Counted from the stretch's first letter, positions 17,405 to 25,663 are shown. The stretch is DNA of 29,311 bases from Promethearchaeota archaeon (GCA_019057775.1 JAHLWT010000193.1:1-29311), one strand, 5' to 3'. Numbers and translations: made by a program. Notes: generated by a model not told the origin, from the sequence alone.

Positions 17405-18616
17405 TCACACCTCAATCCTCCTGTCCATTAAGAGTGGCAATAAAATATCACGGGCTTCTTTGAGGAGTTGGGTTTGGTTTAATAAAATGTTTTTTTGTCG
17501 AAATATAGGATCTATCAAATAGTAGTGATTATTAATAATGCTATTGTCTGGTACCAATATTTCAAATTGTTCAAAATCTGATTGACTTACAGAAGGGTAA
17601 GCAGCTCCTTTTGCAATCATCGAAATACGATCAATAAATTCTTGATTTGAAATTGTTAGATAAATAAATGGATACTCAATGATATTTTTGGGCGATAAAA
17701 CAGCAAACCCAGTAGAAACAATCAGATTCTCTATTGGATTAAGAATCAAAGCATAAGTTTTTCTGTTAGGTCTAACTGTAGAAAATATTGTATCTCCATG
17801 GCTTACAATCCTTCGTGCTCGACTTGGGGCCTCATTAAACTTGCACATTAAAGGAGAATCAGTAAATCCTGTTCCAGTTGAGGAAATATCAAAATAACCA
17901 ATAGAATCTGGTGCTTCTGATTTCTTTATTGACTTATCATTCACTTTACAAAACTCTACTATGCTTTTCTTCTCCCACCCCTCCGGCAGCCCATCCTCAT
18001 TAAACTTTACGGCTCTATACCCCGGAAACCGGAAATGAACAAACCACTCTTTGTAGATATTTTGGGCGGCTTCTTCCAATAGTTTGATACGTTTTAGGTT
18101 GTTCTCGATCAGGTCGTTATAGGCAGATATGATTGAAGCTATCTTGCGTTGGGTGGAAAGTGCGGGGATAGGAACTTTATACCTTCTTAAATCTTTTAAT
18201 AATAGGTTTTTTTGAGCTGTGCCGCCAGATTGACTTATTAGATGTTCAATATCTGATTCAAGCGAATAAGCTAAGAAATAGGAATCAACTAATTGGTTAA
18301 TTGGTTTAAGTATAGCAACACTTTTTTGAAAAGTAGTCCTATAAGTATAGTCATTATCCTTTGATACTGCTATCCTTCCAATTGTTCCACTATTAGTTAA
18401 AGCAATATCAAGTGGTTCGAACTTTGTACGTTTATGAGAATCTTCAAAATCATCTTTAGTGATTTGCCTAGCCATATCATAGTTAATTCTACCATCCTTT
18501 ACATCCTTACAGCTGATGAAATAATACCCTGAATTTTCTTGGTTAGTGCAGTCACCATGTTTCCCATCTGTTACAAGGCTACATAACTCATCCAATCTGT
18601 ATTTGGGCCAACTCAT
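17405..18616 (-). CDS. hsdS: Type I restriction-modification specificity subunit (HsdS)
   Basis: A 403-aa protein of normal length with two target-recognition domains. TRD1 spans residues ~1-155 (starting WPKYRLDELCSLV). A conserved helical spacer follows (STQRKIASIISAYNDLIENN, then LLEEAAQNIYKEWFVHFRFPG). TRD2 is at ~212-375 (starting LPEGWEKKSIVEF), and a second helix repeat closes the protein. The two TRDs set a bipartite recognition sequence, which cannot be read from the protein. Its ATG overlaps the hsdM stop by 4 bp (ATGA). The TRDs are more AT-rich than the central spacer, as expected for exchangeable domains. No spare TRD or inverted hsdS copy is present, so phase variation by inversion is not supported. 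Confidence 0.95.
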   Translation of the reverse strand: MSWPKYRLDELCSLVTDGKHGDCTNQENSGYYFISCKDVKDGRINYDMARQITKDDFEDSHKRTKFEPLDIALTNSGTIGRIAVSKDNDYTYRTTFQKSVAILKPINQLVDSYFLAYSLESDIEHLISQSGGTAQKNLLLKDLRRYKVPIPALSTQRKIASIISAYNDLIENNLKRIKLLEEAAQNIYKEWFVHFRFPGYRAVKFNEDGLPEGWEKKSIVEFCKVNDKSIKKSEAPDSIGYFDISSTGTGFTDSPLMCKFNEAPSRARRIVSHGDTIFSTVRPNRKTYALILNPIENLIVSTGFAVLSPKNIIEYPFIYLTISNQEFIDRISMIAKGAAYPSVSQSDFEQFEILVPDNSIINNHYYLIDPIFRQKNILLNQTQLLKEARDILLPLLMDRRIEV

Positions 18617-20700
18617 AATCCCAACTCATTTAGGTTATCTTGTATGGTTTGAGCCAGTTGAATCGCCTCATCATTTAGGCTATGCAATTCCATTTTGATC
18701 TCTGCCATCCGCTCTTCATAATCGAAGTCTCCATCATCTTGCGGTGCCACACCTACATAGCGCCCTGGGCTCAGACTATAATCGTTATCAGCAATCTCAT
18801 TCCGGGTTACTATCTTGCACAATCCCGGCATATTAGCATAAATACCCTCCGGAAACCGTGTGAATAACCAACTGGCTTCGCCGCGATAGTAAGCAAACTG
18901 CTTAAATTGTTCGGATATTTTGTCTTTCAGGGCTTCAAGTTCCTTTACCCTGTCGTTTATCTCCAGTTTTCGCCATTCCCCGTTCTTGTTCAGTTCATAC
19001 TCCTTTACCAATTCTGTCAGCATGTTTTGCAAATGTTTAAAATTGTTCTCTAATGTCCGACGGATTTCTTTTCTCAGTTTCCTGTTTTGATCAGGGTTGC
19101 TTTCAAAGTATTCGTTGGTTTTTTTCAGCATTTCGTAAGAAGCTCCCTTAATATCAAACCGTTTTTCATCAGTCAGTAGCTGGCTGGCAAACTGCTTCAA
19201 GGAATCAAAGTTTGCAGTATGTTCTTCTTTATACCTTAAAATGTATTGGTCAATTACGTCGGATAGGCCATTGCTTTTCCTGCCATAAGTACTGAGCGTA
19301 TCTAGGAGTTCATCTACCCCTTTAGCAAGGTTTTGCATTTCATTGGCAAGCGGTGAGCAAAGCGAATAATAATGCCCAATGTATTTAGCCACAAGAGTAG
19401 TCAGGTATTGGTTATCACCTCTGTATAGCTTCACAATGGCAGCGATGTTTTTTAAATGCTCGGGGGTGAAGTCGTTGAGATGGGACGACACCTTGCGATA
19501 TACCTCCCGGAGATCGAGCATTAAGGTCTGATCTTTACGCACCTCGTCCTGCTCCTTTTGCCTATCAAAAAACCAAAGCGTACAGGGCAGTGATCGGGTG
19601 TAGAAAAACTTCGTACCAATTGAAACCATTACGTCCACAGCACCAGTTTCAACGATCTTTTGGCGAATATCTTTTTCGGAATGTCCGGCATCCGGAGCCG
19701 AGCTGGCCATCACAAAACCTGCTCTTCCGGTGGGGTTAAGGTAGCCATAAAAATACTGTATCCACAGGTAGTTAGCATTGTCATTTTTTGGCAATCCAAA
19801 AGGCAGGCGATTATCCTTTTTCACACTATCCTTGCTTTTATCCACCCCATCAACATTGAAAGGTGGATTGGCCATAACAAAGTCAGCTTTGCTCACCAGG
19901 TCGTGTTGGTCTTCGTAAAAGGTATTTCCCTGAATAATGTTAGCATCCAGTCCGTGCACGGTAACGTTCATCTTTGCCAGCCTAGTGTTAGTATCGGCTT
20001 TTTCCTGTCCATAGAAAGTAACCTTATTGGCAGGGTTAAAACCCTCAACTTCGATGAAATGTCCGGTTTGAACAAACATACCCGCCGATCCGCATGCCGG
20101 ATCAAGCACAATGCCGTGGTCAGGCTCGATAATGTTCACAATGGTATTCACAAGGGAGGGAGGGGTAAAGAACTCACCTCCTTCCTGTGCACCGGTCATT
20201 GCGAATTTGTTGAGAAAGTATTCGTAAATACGTCCGAACACATCACCTGCCACATCGTCCAGCAACTCGGTATTAAATATCCTGATCAGTTTGTGCAGTA
20301 AGTCTTTCTCGAAAATGGTATAGTTTTTTGGGAGTACACCCTGCAATACCTCATAATCCTCTTCGATAGAGCGCATGGCATTATCAAGGCTTTCTCCAAT
20401 ATCTCCCCCTTCCGGAAGAGAGGCAATGTATTCCCACCTGGCTTTTTCAGGCAGAAAAATGGCTTTTGCCTGCAGAAAATCATCTTTTGTCAACGTCCTG
20501 TAACCACGCTGAGGGTGATAGGGAAGGTTTTCCTCAATCTTGCTTTTGGCATCTATAAAACGGCTGTATGCATGTCTCAGGAATATTAGTCCAAGCACAG
20601 GGAAGCTGTATTCAGTAGCCGTCAGTTTTGAATTTGCTCTTAGCTGATCAGCTGCCTGCCACAGGTTATTTTCTAATTGTTTGAGTTGATCTCCGGTCAT
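18613..20700 (-). CDS. hsdM: Type I DNA methyltransferase M subunit (HsdM)
   Basis: A 695-aa N6-adenine methyltransferase subunit. The N-terminal helical HsdM_N domain covers residues ~1-150. SAM-binding motif I is LDPACGSAGMF (199-209), preceded by GGEFFTPPSLV; the catalytic motif IV is NPPF (278-281). The C-terminal ~250 residues are helical and longer than in EcoKI-type HsdM (~530 aa), with coiled-coil-like stretches (ELNKNGEWRKLEINDRVKEL) that probably pack on HsdS. It is the first gene of the R-M operon, following a 470-bp noncoding gap. A palindrome at 20741-20756 lies 40 bp upstream and could control it. It should protect host DNA as M2S and restrict with HsdR added. Its base composition is visibly less AT-rich than the cassette genes downstream. 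Confidence 0.97.
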   Translation of the reverse strand: MTGDQLKQLENNLWQAADQLRANSKLTATEYSFPVLGLIFLRHAYSRFIDAKSKIEENLPYHPQRGYRTLTKDDFLQAKAIFLPEKARWEYIASLPEGGDIGESLDNAMRSIEEDYEVLQGVLPKNYTIFEKDLLHKLIRIFNTELLDDVAGDVFGRIYEYFLNKFAMTGAQEGGEFFTPPSLVNTIVNIIEPDHGIVLDPACGSAGMFVQTGHFIEVEGFNPANKVTFYGQEKADTNTRLAKMNVTVHGLDANIIQGNTFYEDQHDLVSKADFVMANPPFNVDGVDKSKDSVKKDNRLPFGLPKNDNANYLWIQYFYGYLNPTGRAGFVMASSAPDAGHSEKDIRQKIVETGAVDVMVSIGTKFFYTRSLPCTLWFFDRQKEQDEVRKDQTLMLDLREVYRKVSSHLNDFTPEHLKNIAAIVKLYRGDNQYLTTLVAKYIGHYYSLCSPLANEMQNLAKGVDELLDTLSTYGRKSNGLSDVIDQYILRYKEEHTANFDSLKQFASQLLTDEKRFDIKGASYEMLKKTNEYFESNPDQNRKLRKEIRRTLENNFKHLQNMLTELVKEYELNKNGEWRKLEINDRVKELEALKDKISEQFKQFAYYRGEASWLFTRFPEGIYANMPGLCKIVTRNEIADNDYSLSPGRYVGVAPQDDGDFDYEERMAEIKMELHSLNDEAIQLAQTIQDNLNELGL

Positions 20701-20740
20701 GAATTATTATTTAACGCAATTGAATTGGAAAATTATAAAT

Positions 20741-20756
20741 TTAGGAAAATTCCTAA
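20741..20756. promoter_or_regulatory. Palindrome upstream of hsdM, possible operator
   Basis: ttaggaa-aa-ttcctaa is a 7-bp-arm palindrome with a 2-base centre, 40 bp before the hsdM start. Type I and II R-M operons are sometimes controlled at such sites, but no controller gene is recognisable nearby, so the role is inferred from position only. Confidence 0.35.
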
Positions 20757-20920
20757 AATGAATGTTAAAAAAACAATCAATATTTTGAAGGGGGTACATT
20801 GTTATCGTTAAGTGTAAAATTGGTAATTAATGCTTTCCAATATAGTTTAAGTGTCATTTAATGTGGTTTGTGCTTTGCGGTGCATGGATTTGATATACCT
20901 TGATTTAGGTTGGTAGTTGC

Positions 20921-21092
20921 ACCACTTTTCCTGCTGCTGTACCTTATCCCGGGCTCTCCCGATAGCAATAAAAAAGTGGTCTGACCACTAAACATTTCCC
21001 ACTACCAAACAAGTAGCTTGCTTTAATCTGGAATGGGTGGTATACTTTAATTCGGAATCATTGGTCTTCTTTGAACTGGAAAAGGGATTTAG
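20921..21092. mobile_element. Decayed insertion-sequence end, possibly IS21-type, with 24-bp tandem repeats
   Basis: Three 24-bp units start at 21021, 21045 and 21069, each beginning ctttaa or ctttgaa and holding ctggaat/cggaat; the first two also contain tggt. This resembles the multiple direct repeats at the ends of Bacteroidota IS21-family elements. Just left of it, accactttt (20921-20929) is inverted as aaaagtggt (20972-20980), overlapping the perfect-armed palindrome agtggtc-t-gaccact (20975-20989). No istA or istB coding sequence is present. This segment fills most of the 470-bp gap between the DUF3326 operon and hsdM. Confidence 0.42.
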
Positions 21093-21170
21093 TTAAGTTT
21101 GGAATATGCAGTAATAGTAGCATTGGGAGGAGTTTTGCATTGTATAAGTTTTTGTATTTAATAATATTTT

Positions 21171-22547
21171 TCAATTTGAAGGTTTCCGGGATTTCTGGCT
21201 CTTTTCTTTCGGAACTTCCTTATCGTAAGTATATTCAAAACTATTTAGTTCTTGTCCATTTAGGTTTAATAATTTAGTGTATTCAATTGGACGTCTTACA
21301 GTATCAATGCTTATTCCCATTTTAATAGCATTCATAACCCCTACTGCCTCCAAATAATTTTCTACAATAAATAATTTTCCCTCTGCAAATGGTAATTCCT
21401 CTAATCTATTTTCCATCCTGTTTTTATTTTCTTTAACTGCTATAACAGGTATTTCCTGTTCTAATGCAGCTAATGTCGGTAAACCAAGACAACCATAGGG
21501 TTGGATTAAGCAAGATATATGTTCCACATTTATACCTTTATCTTTATTTACTATTTTCGGGCTTTTATGTAAACCTTTTAAAACACTATGTAGGTATGTA
21601 ACTGAGGCTGTTTCTGGTGCTTTTCTTGGATCAACAACCCCAACCTCTAAATCCATAATTTCTCTGGAGACCATCATTGGCGAATGAGCACATGGAATAT
21701 TAAAAGCCATTGAAATACTATGGGTTATCATGGCTTCAATGCCACCCCAGGGGTTAATCATATCTTTATTTTTGAAATATTCCCTATGAAAGTGATCTGG
21801 TACATCTATGAAAGTTGATAATCCAATCGCATCATAATTACCATTATATTGCATAATCATATTAAATAGTCTTTCAAGATATTCTATTTTTCCTACGGCT
21901 CTCCCTGAGGAAGAATATTTTGAAATACTTTTAATGGTGTTATCAAGTCTCAAAACCTCACAATTAATGCCAAGAGTAATCCTTGCAGAAGAAACAGAAT
22001 TAATAATCTCATTATTGAATAGCTGATCTTCATGTTTATCCATTAACATTAATATTTTGTTTGATCTTACTTTTTGTAAACCAATCTCACCCATCAAAAG
22101 CCTTGTAATAATGCTTCCTTCTACATAAAGTGTATTTTCAGTCATTTCGTTAATGTCTGATGCATTAACAACATTTGGATGTGTAATTAGATTATCACAT
22201 GATGCGGATATTAACCTTGCAATTGTATTACCATCACCTGAATGACCACCAATCTCTGCACCAATACCTGTAGGTATTATCAAAACTGTATTAAATTGCT
22301 CTGTATTTTCAATTTTTCTTTTATTGAATCTAAATATTGATTCTTGTAATAAAAATGGATGAATATTTTTCCCAGATAATATACCTACTTCACAAAAAAA
22401 ATCTTTGTTATGGGTTCTCGTTATAACAAATCTAATAGGTATTTCATCCGGCTTTAATTCTTTTAAGAGTTTTGCTGAAATGTATTTAATCAAATCAAAC
22501 TGTCTGTGAGTTCTTTGAACAACTATTTCTCTTTCATTTAATTCCAT
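21171..22547 (-). CDS. DUF3326 family protein
   Basis: A 458-aa protein whose core strongly matches the DUF3326 signature: LIIPTGIGAEIGGHSGDGN (89-107), THPNVVNASDINEM (122-135), YVEGSIITRLLMG (141-153), and later AHSPMM and a GLPTLAALEQEIPVIAVKEN stretch. The family is best known from cyanobacteria and plants as an uncharacterised protein of ~350 aa; this one is longer, with ~85 extra N-terminal residues. Its function is not known to me. Glycine-rich loops and conserved His and Asp residues suggest an enzyme. It is the last gene of a tight four-gene operon, starting 3 bp after the SpeD-like stop. In a defence-type island this is an unusual place for the family. Confidence 0.85.
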   Translation of the reverse strand: MELNEREIVVQRTHRQFDLIKYISAKLLKELKPDEIPIRFVITRTHNKDFFCEVGILSGKNIHPFLLQESIFRFNKRKIENTEQFNTVLIIPTGIGAEIGGHSGDGNTIARLISASCDNLITHPNVVNASDINEMTENTLYVEGSIITRLLMGEIGLQKVRSNKILMLMDKHEDQLFNNEIINSVSSARITLGINCEVLRLDNTIKSISKYSSSGRAVGKIEYLERLFNMIMQYNGNYDAIGLSTFIDVPDHFHREYFKNKDMINPWGGIEAMITHSISMAFNIPCAHSPMMVSREIMDLEVGVVDPRKAPETASVTYLHSVLKGLHKSPKIVNKDKGINVEHISCLIQPYGCLGLPTLAALEQEIPVIAVKENKNRMENRLEELPFAEGKLFIVENYLEAVGVMNAIKMGISIDTVRRPIEYTKLLNLNGQELNSFEYTYDKEVPKEKSQKSRKPSN

Positions 22548-22550
22548 TAT

Positions 22551-22916
22551 TTATTTTCTTTCAATTACGTGATAACTTATTATTTTACCTTTAAACCATT
22601 CTGAAGAAAAGTCCATTGCTAAATTTGCATCGAAATCTTTACACGAAAAAATATTAATATAGACATTTTTCAATAAATCCAAAGTATGAACTGTAATATT
22701 GCTTGTTAATATAAATTGAATTGCTGAAGTTCCAACTGTATGTGGAGAAGTTTGTTTTTCTTCATCAAGTGTTTCCAAATCATCCCAGAAATGCAATTCA
22801 CAAGGTTTCATATCTATTAAATCACACAATTCTTTGAAATAATTTTTCAATGAACCGCGTGTAAACGTTCCGGGATCACAATTGTGTATATCAAGTATTA
22901 ATTCTTTACCATACAT
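22551..22916 (-). CDS. SpeD-like (S-adenosylmethionine decarboxylase family) pyruvoyl protein
   Basis: A 121-aa protein with the fold and size of the small bacterial AdoMet decarboxylase proenzyme: LILDIHNCDPG at the start, HTVGTSAIQFILTSNITVHT in the centre and INIFSCKDFD after it. Counting from Ser72 as the pyruvoyl serine, Ser64 lies 8 before, His77 5 after and Cys92 20 after. This is the same spacing as Ser55, Ser63, His68 and Cys83 of the Thermotoga maritima enzyme. The residues flanking the cleavage serine are changed (Thr-Ser-Asn instead of Glu-Ser-His), so self-cleavage is likely but the substrate may differ. Some SpeD homologues are known to decarboxylate ornithine or arginine. It sits 8 bp after the HD gene and 3 bp before the DUF3326 gene. 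Confidence 0.78.
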   Translation of the reverse strand: MYGKELILDIHNCDPGTFTRGSLKNYFKELCDLIDMKPCELHFWDDLETLDEEKQTSPHTVGTSAIQFILTSNITVHTLDLLKNVYINIFSCKDFDANLAMDFSSEWFKGKIISYHVIERK

Positions 22917-22924
22917 TTTTTTAT

Positions 22925-24481
22925 TTATAATTTAAAGTCATCCTTCCACCATTTATCCTGAAAGTTAGTAAACCATTTATCGATGGATATTTCTTCCCCT
23001 TTTTTATAAAGGATGAGTATTTCATCATCCTGACACCTTAACTTATGATAAACTTCATTATATAATACCCCATTTATGCTAGCTTTTGGTAAATATCCTT
23101 TGGTTTCTTCTGAATTTCTACTTAAATGAAACTCAAGCCGTTTATCTTCCTTTTTGGTTATCAAACTAATTCTTTTTATTGTACAATATTTACCATGTTC
23201 AGTTTGATCTTGATCAAGAGAGTACATTTTGCAAAGTTTTATGGCTTTTAGAATAAAAAATTTTCCTAGACTTCGGTTTTTTGCTACTTCATAAACAAAA
23301 TTTATTTCAATATCATCACCCTGTTTTGGATTGCTTTTGCTTAAACTAAAGCTTGAGTCTGCCATTGTATCATAATACTTTCTTGACAGACGTTGACGTC
23401 CATATCTTGAGAATTCCTCTAATTCATCAGCAATAACAAGTATATCAGCAAGACTGCTGAGCATATTTAAGTGTGCGTAATCAAATTCATGTTGGGCGAT
23501 CGCAAAAAGTATGTCTCCTCTAATTATGTTATCTTCTGCTTCACTATCTTCAAGTCCCCATTCTTCTGCAGGACCCCGGACCCATGTATCAGCAAAAATT
23601 CCCAATACTTTATAAATCAAATATGAACTCAAAATACCATGTTGTCTTTTTTCAGTTGCCCGACATAGTCTCCAATATGTGGAATCATCCCGATAACATT
23701 TAATTAAAGCCTCTTTTTGATCTGTACTAGGAACTATTCTTACGTCCATTGCCATTAATTCCAAAAATTGTGAAATAAGTGGTTGATGTTCAATATCTAA
23801 AGAAAATCCAATGCGTTTGATTCTGGGAATGTCAAAATAAGAAAGAACCTCCTCTGCCCTTTCATTAAGCATATTTAATTTGGCTAAAGAGTATCCTAGG
23901 TCGTGACATAATGCAATAATACACCATATAGCATTTTTTTTCTCATTCACTTGTTGATTAATATTTTTTTCTTTTTGCAACGCATCCTTAAGCAAGTTTG
24001 GTTGATAAGTTGACTTGTCTTTTTCAAAATCATTATACAAGTACCAATTAAGTTCTTTATGTATATTTGGTGCAAGTTCTCTCAAGATATATTCTCCAAT
24101 CAGGTATACCCATATCGAATGAAGCGTATGATCGCGGTAATAATCTTCCAAGCCATATAATAAATCTTCAAAACGGGTAGATGCCTCTAAATAATCAAAA
24201 AGTTCTGAATTTCCTTTTGAGTCTTTGTCAATATCATTTAGTGCATAACCGGCTAATTTTCTCCATAATATTCTTCCTTTCTTATGTGTTTCAGCCCAAT
24301 CCAGATTTTCACTTAATTCACCTCCTTTTGCTGCAGCTTTTTTAAAATCCTCGATAAGTTCTTCAACATTTTTCAATATATTGTTTTGCCAGTTTTGGTT
24401 CTTACGCAAGAATTGAATTTCACCTTTTTTCACCCATTCTTTGTATTTTAATAATAATCCCAGAACAGTTATTTTTTCCAT
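22925..24481 (-). CDS. HD-domain hydrolase
   Basis: A 518-aa protein with a helical HD-superfamily metal site spread over residues ~116-355: RDHTLH (His118, His121), ALCHDLGYSLAK (the HD pair, His193-Asp194), KRQHGILSS (His281), AQHEFDY (His331) and LADILVIADELEEFSR (Asp346, Asp352). This is a complete set for a mono- or dinuclear metal phosphohydrolase, possibly acting on nucleotides or signalling molecules. The first ~110 residues are helical, and the last ~130 form a beta-rich region of unknown role. It lies 15 bp after the coiled-coil gene and 8 bp before the SpeD-like gene, so all four are one transcript. HD hydrolases occur in many conflict systems, but I cannot match this one to a named system. 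Confidence 0.82.
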   Translation of the reverse strand: MEKITVLGLLLKYKEWVKKGEIQFLRKNQNWQNNILKNVEELIEDFKKAAAKGGELSENLDWAETHKKGRILWRKLAGYALNDIDKDSKGNSELFDYLEASTRFEDLLYGLEDYYRDHTLHSIWVYLIGEYILRELAPNIHKELNWYLYNDFEKDKSTYQPNLLKDALQKEKNINQQVNEKKNAIWCIIALCHDLGYSLAKLNMLNERAEEVLSYFDIPRIKRIGFSLDIEHQPLISQFLELMAMDVRIVPSTDQKEALIKCYRDDSTYWRLCRATEKRQHGILSSYLIYKVLGIFADTWVRGPAEEWGLEDSEAEDNIIRGDILFAIAQHEFDYAHLNMLSSLADILVIADELEEFSRYGRQRLSRKYYDTMADSSFSLSKSNPKQGDDIEINFVYEVAKNRSLGKFFILKAIKLCKMYSLDQDQTEHGKYCTIKRISLITKKEDKRLEFHLSRNSEETKGYLPKASINGVLYNEVYHKLRCQDDEILILYKKGEEISIDKWFTNFQDKWWKDDFKL

Positions 24482-24496
24482 GAGTTCAATCGGTAT

Positions 24497-25072
24497 TTAT
24501 GGTAATATATACTTATTTGTCCAGTAATAAACATCTTTTAAAATAAATTCAATTGCACGATAATACATATTTTGTATTCCTTCTTTATCATTATCCCAGT
24601 ATTTATTTTCAAACTCATCTCCTGAAGAAATTATTCCATTTGAACCAAATGTAAACTTTAAAAGGGGTTTGTCTTCAACTTTTTCTTTCTCGTTGAAAAT
24701 ACTTGTACCATAGACTATGGTTCCAAAAACATCATCCTCAATATTACCTTCCTCAATAATTATAGTAAAATCAATATATATATTAACACCATTAACCAAG
24801 ATCCAAATTCTTTCAGGAGTTCCTTTAACTTCAGTTCGGTTTCTGTCAATAACTATATTTAATTTTTCTTCTTCCTGTGTTCTATCTTTTTTTACTATTT
24901 TCTGTTTTCTATCTTCCTTTATTTTTTTCTCATTTATTATTTCTATTAGTTTGTTCGAAATTTTTTCTAACTTCTCACTAATCGATTCTTTTTCTTTATT
25001 AATTTTATTCAACTTCTTACATGCAATTTTAGTTTTCCCTTTCAAGTCTTGTGTATTAGTGTTATTGCTCAT
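24497..25072 (-). CDS. Coiled-coil protein of unknown function, first gene of the HD/SpeD/DUF3326 operon
   Basis: A 191-aa protein. I chose the ATG at 25072 over the one at 25084 because GGAGGG lies five bases before it (the upstream ATG would put this Shine-Dalgarno inside the gene). Residues ~10-70 are a long Lys/Glu-rich coiled coil (KLNKINKEKESISEKLEKIS, then RKQKIVKKDRTQEEEKL). The rest is a beta-rich domain (RIWILVNGVNIYIDFTIIIE, then DDVFGTIVYG) ending with an aromatic helix. No known family is recognised. The coiled coil suggests oligomerisation or partner binding, and its position as promoter-proximal gene suggests a sensor or scaffold. The gene is among the most AT-rich in the window. 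Confidence 0.7.
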   Translation of the reverse strand: MSNNTNTQDLKGKTKIACKKLNKINKEKESISEKLEKISNKLIEIINEKKIKEDRKQKIVKKDRTQEEEKLNIVIDRNRTEVKGTPERIWILVNGVNIYIDFTIIIEEGNIEDDVFGTIVYGTSIFNEKEKVEDKPLLKFTFGSNGIISSGDEFENKYWDNDKEGIQNMYYRAIEFILKDVYYWTNKYILP

Positions 25073-25200
25073 AATACCCTCCATAATTTTAGTTAAAAAA
25101 GATTTAATAAATCTAATTAATGCATTTGACCTTTCAGATTTTTTTTCAATTTAAAACATGCCAATTAATTTAATTAAATATAGGATTTTAAATTAACAAA

Positions 25201-25254
25201 TTATTCTAAAACCAGGTTATTTTCTGATTCCGAATAGCTCAATCTTAAACACAC
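25201..25254 (-). CDS. Possible 17-aa leader ORF upstream of the HD operon
   Basis: On the minus strand, AAGGAGG (25260-25266) is followed five bases later by a GTG at 25254, opening 17 codons (MCLRLSYSESENNLVLE) to a TAA at 25201. The spacing is good for translation initiation. It lies ~130 bp before the coiled-coil gene and could be a leader peptide or the relic of a gene. Support is only the ribosome-binding motif, so this is speculative. Confidence 0.25.
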   Translation of the reverse strand: MCLRLSYSESENNLVLE

Positions 25255-25560
25255 TAAAACCTCCTTATTTTTAATATTTTCTGAAAGGATCTTTAAATTA
25301 AGTACATTTCAACAAGAATATTTATTTTGTTTTAATATTCAATTCTGGCAACACATGGACATCGTATTTTAACAATCTTGTCAAATTGTTTAGGAATTAC
25401 TTCATGATCTATCATTTTTTTTTCAAATTAAAGAAAAAATTATCCACTTATAATAAAGAATGTAAATCTAAAGGACCCGTTGTCTTCCTCTACTATCATA
25501 ACAACAACTTTGATGAACGTATTCAAATATATCCAAGAATCATTATATTTTAGTAATTTA

Positions 25561-25663
25561 AGAATTTATTCGAATTAATTCGGGAATAAATCCGTATTAA
25601 TCTGGATTAATTCGGATTCATGCGAATTATTTTGAATTAAGGGTATTAATCCGAATAAATTCT
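25561..25663. repeat. Inverted repeat with internal iteron-like attaattcgg copies
   Basis: agaatttattcgaattaat (25561-25579) and attaatccgaataaattct (25645-25663) are complementary at 18 of 19 positions. Between them, attaat(t)c(t/g)gg-like words recur on both strands (attaattcggg-like, attaatctgg, attaattcgg). On the + strand a T-run follows the right arm. It lies 54 bp before the 25717 gene, so it may be an operator array, a binding site for a replication or transfer protein, or a large cruciform/terminator. Confidence 0.55.

Noticed and set aside
17405..18616. Phase-variable hsdS by inversion
   Set aside because: Only one hsdS is present, there is no recombinase beside it, and no inverted TRD copy is visible.
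19660..20301. 213-aa plus-strand ORF opposite hsdM
   Set aside because: It lies fully antisense to a well-supported methylase and reads as low-complexity shadow sequence.
24717..25154. 145-aa plus-strand ORF rich in Ser/Phe/Leu/Ile
   Set aside because: The hydrophobic composition is the mirror of the Lys/Glu-rich coiled coil on the other strand.
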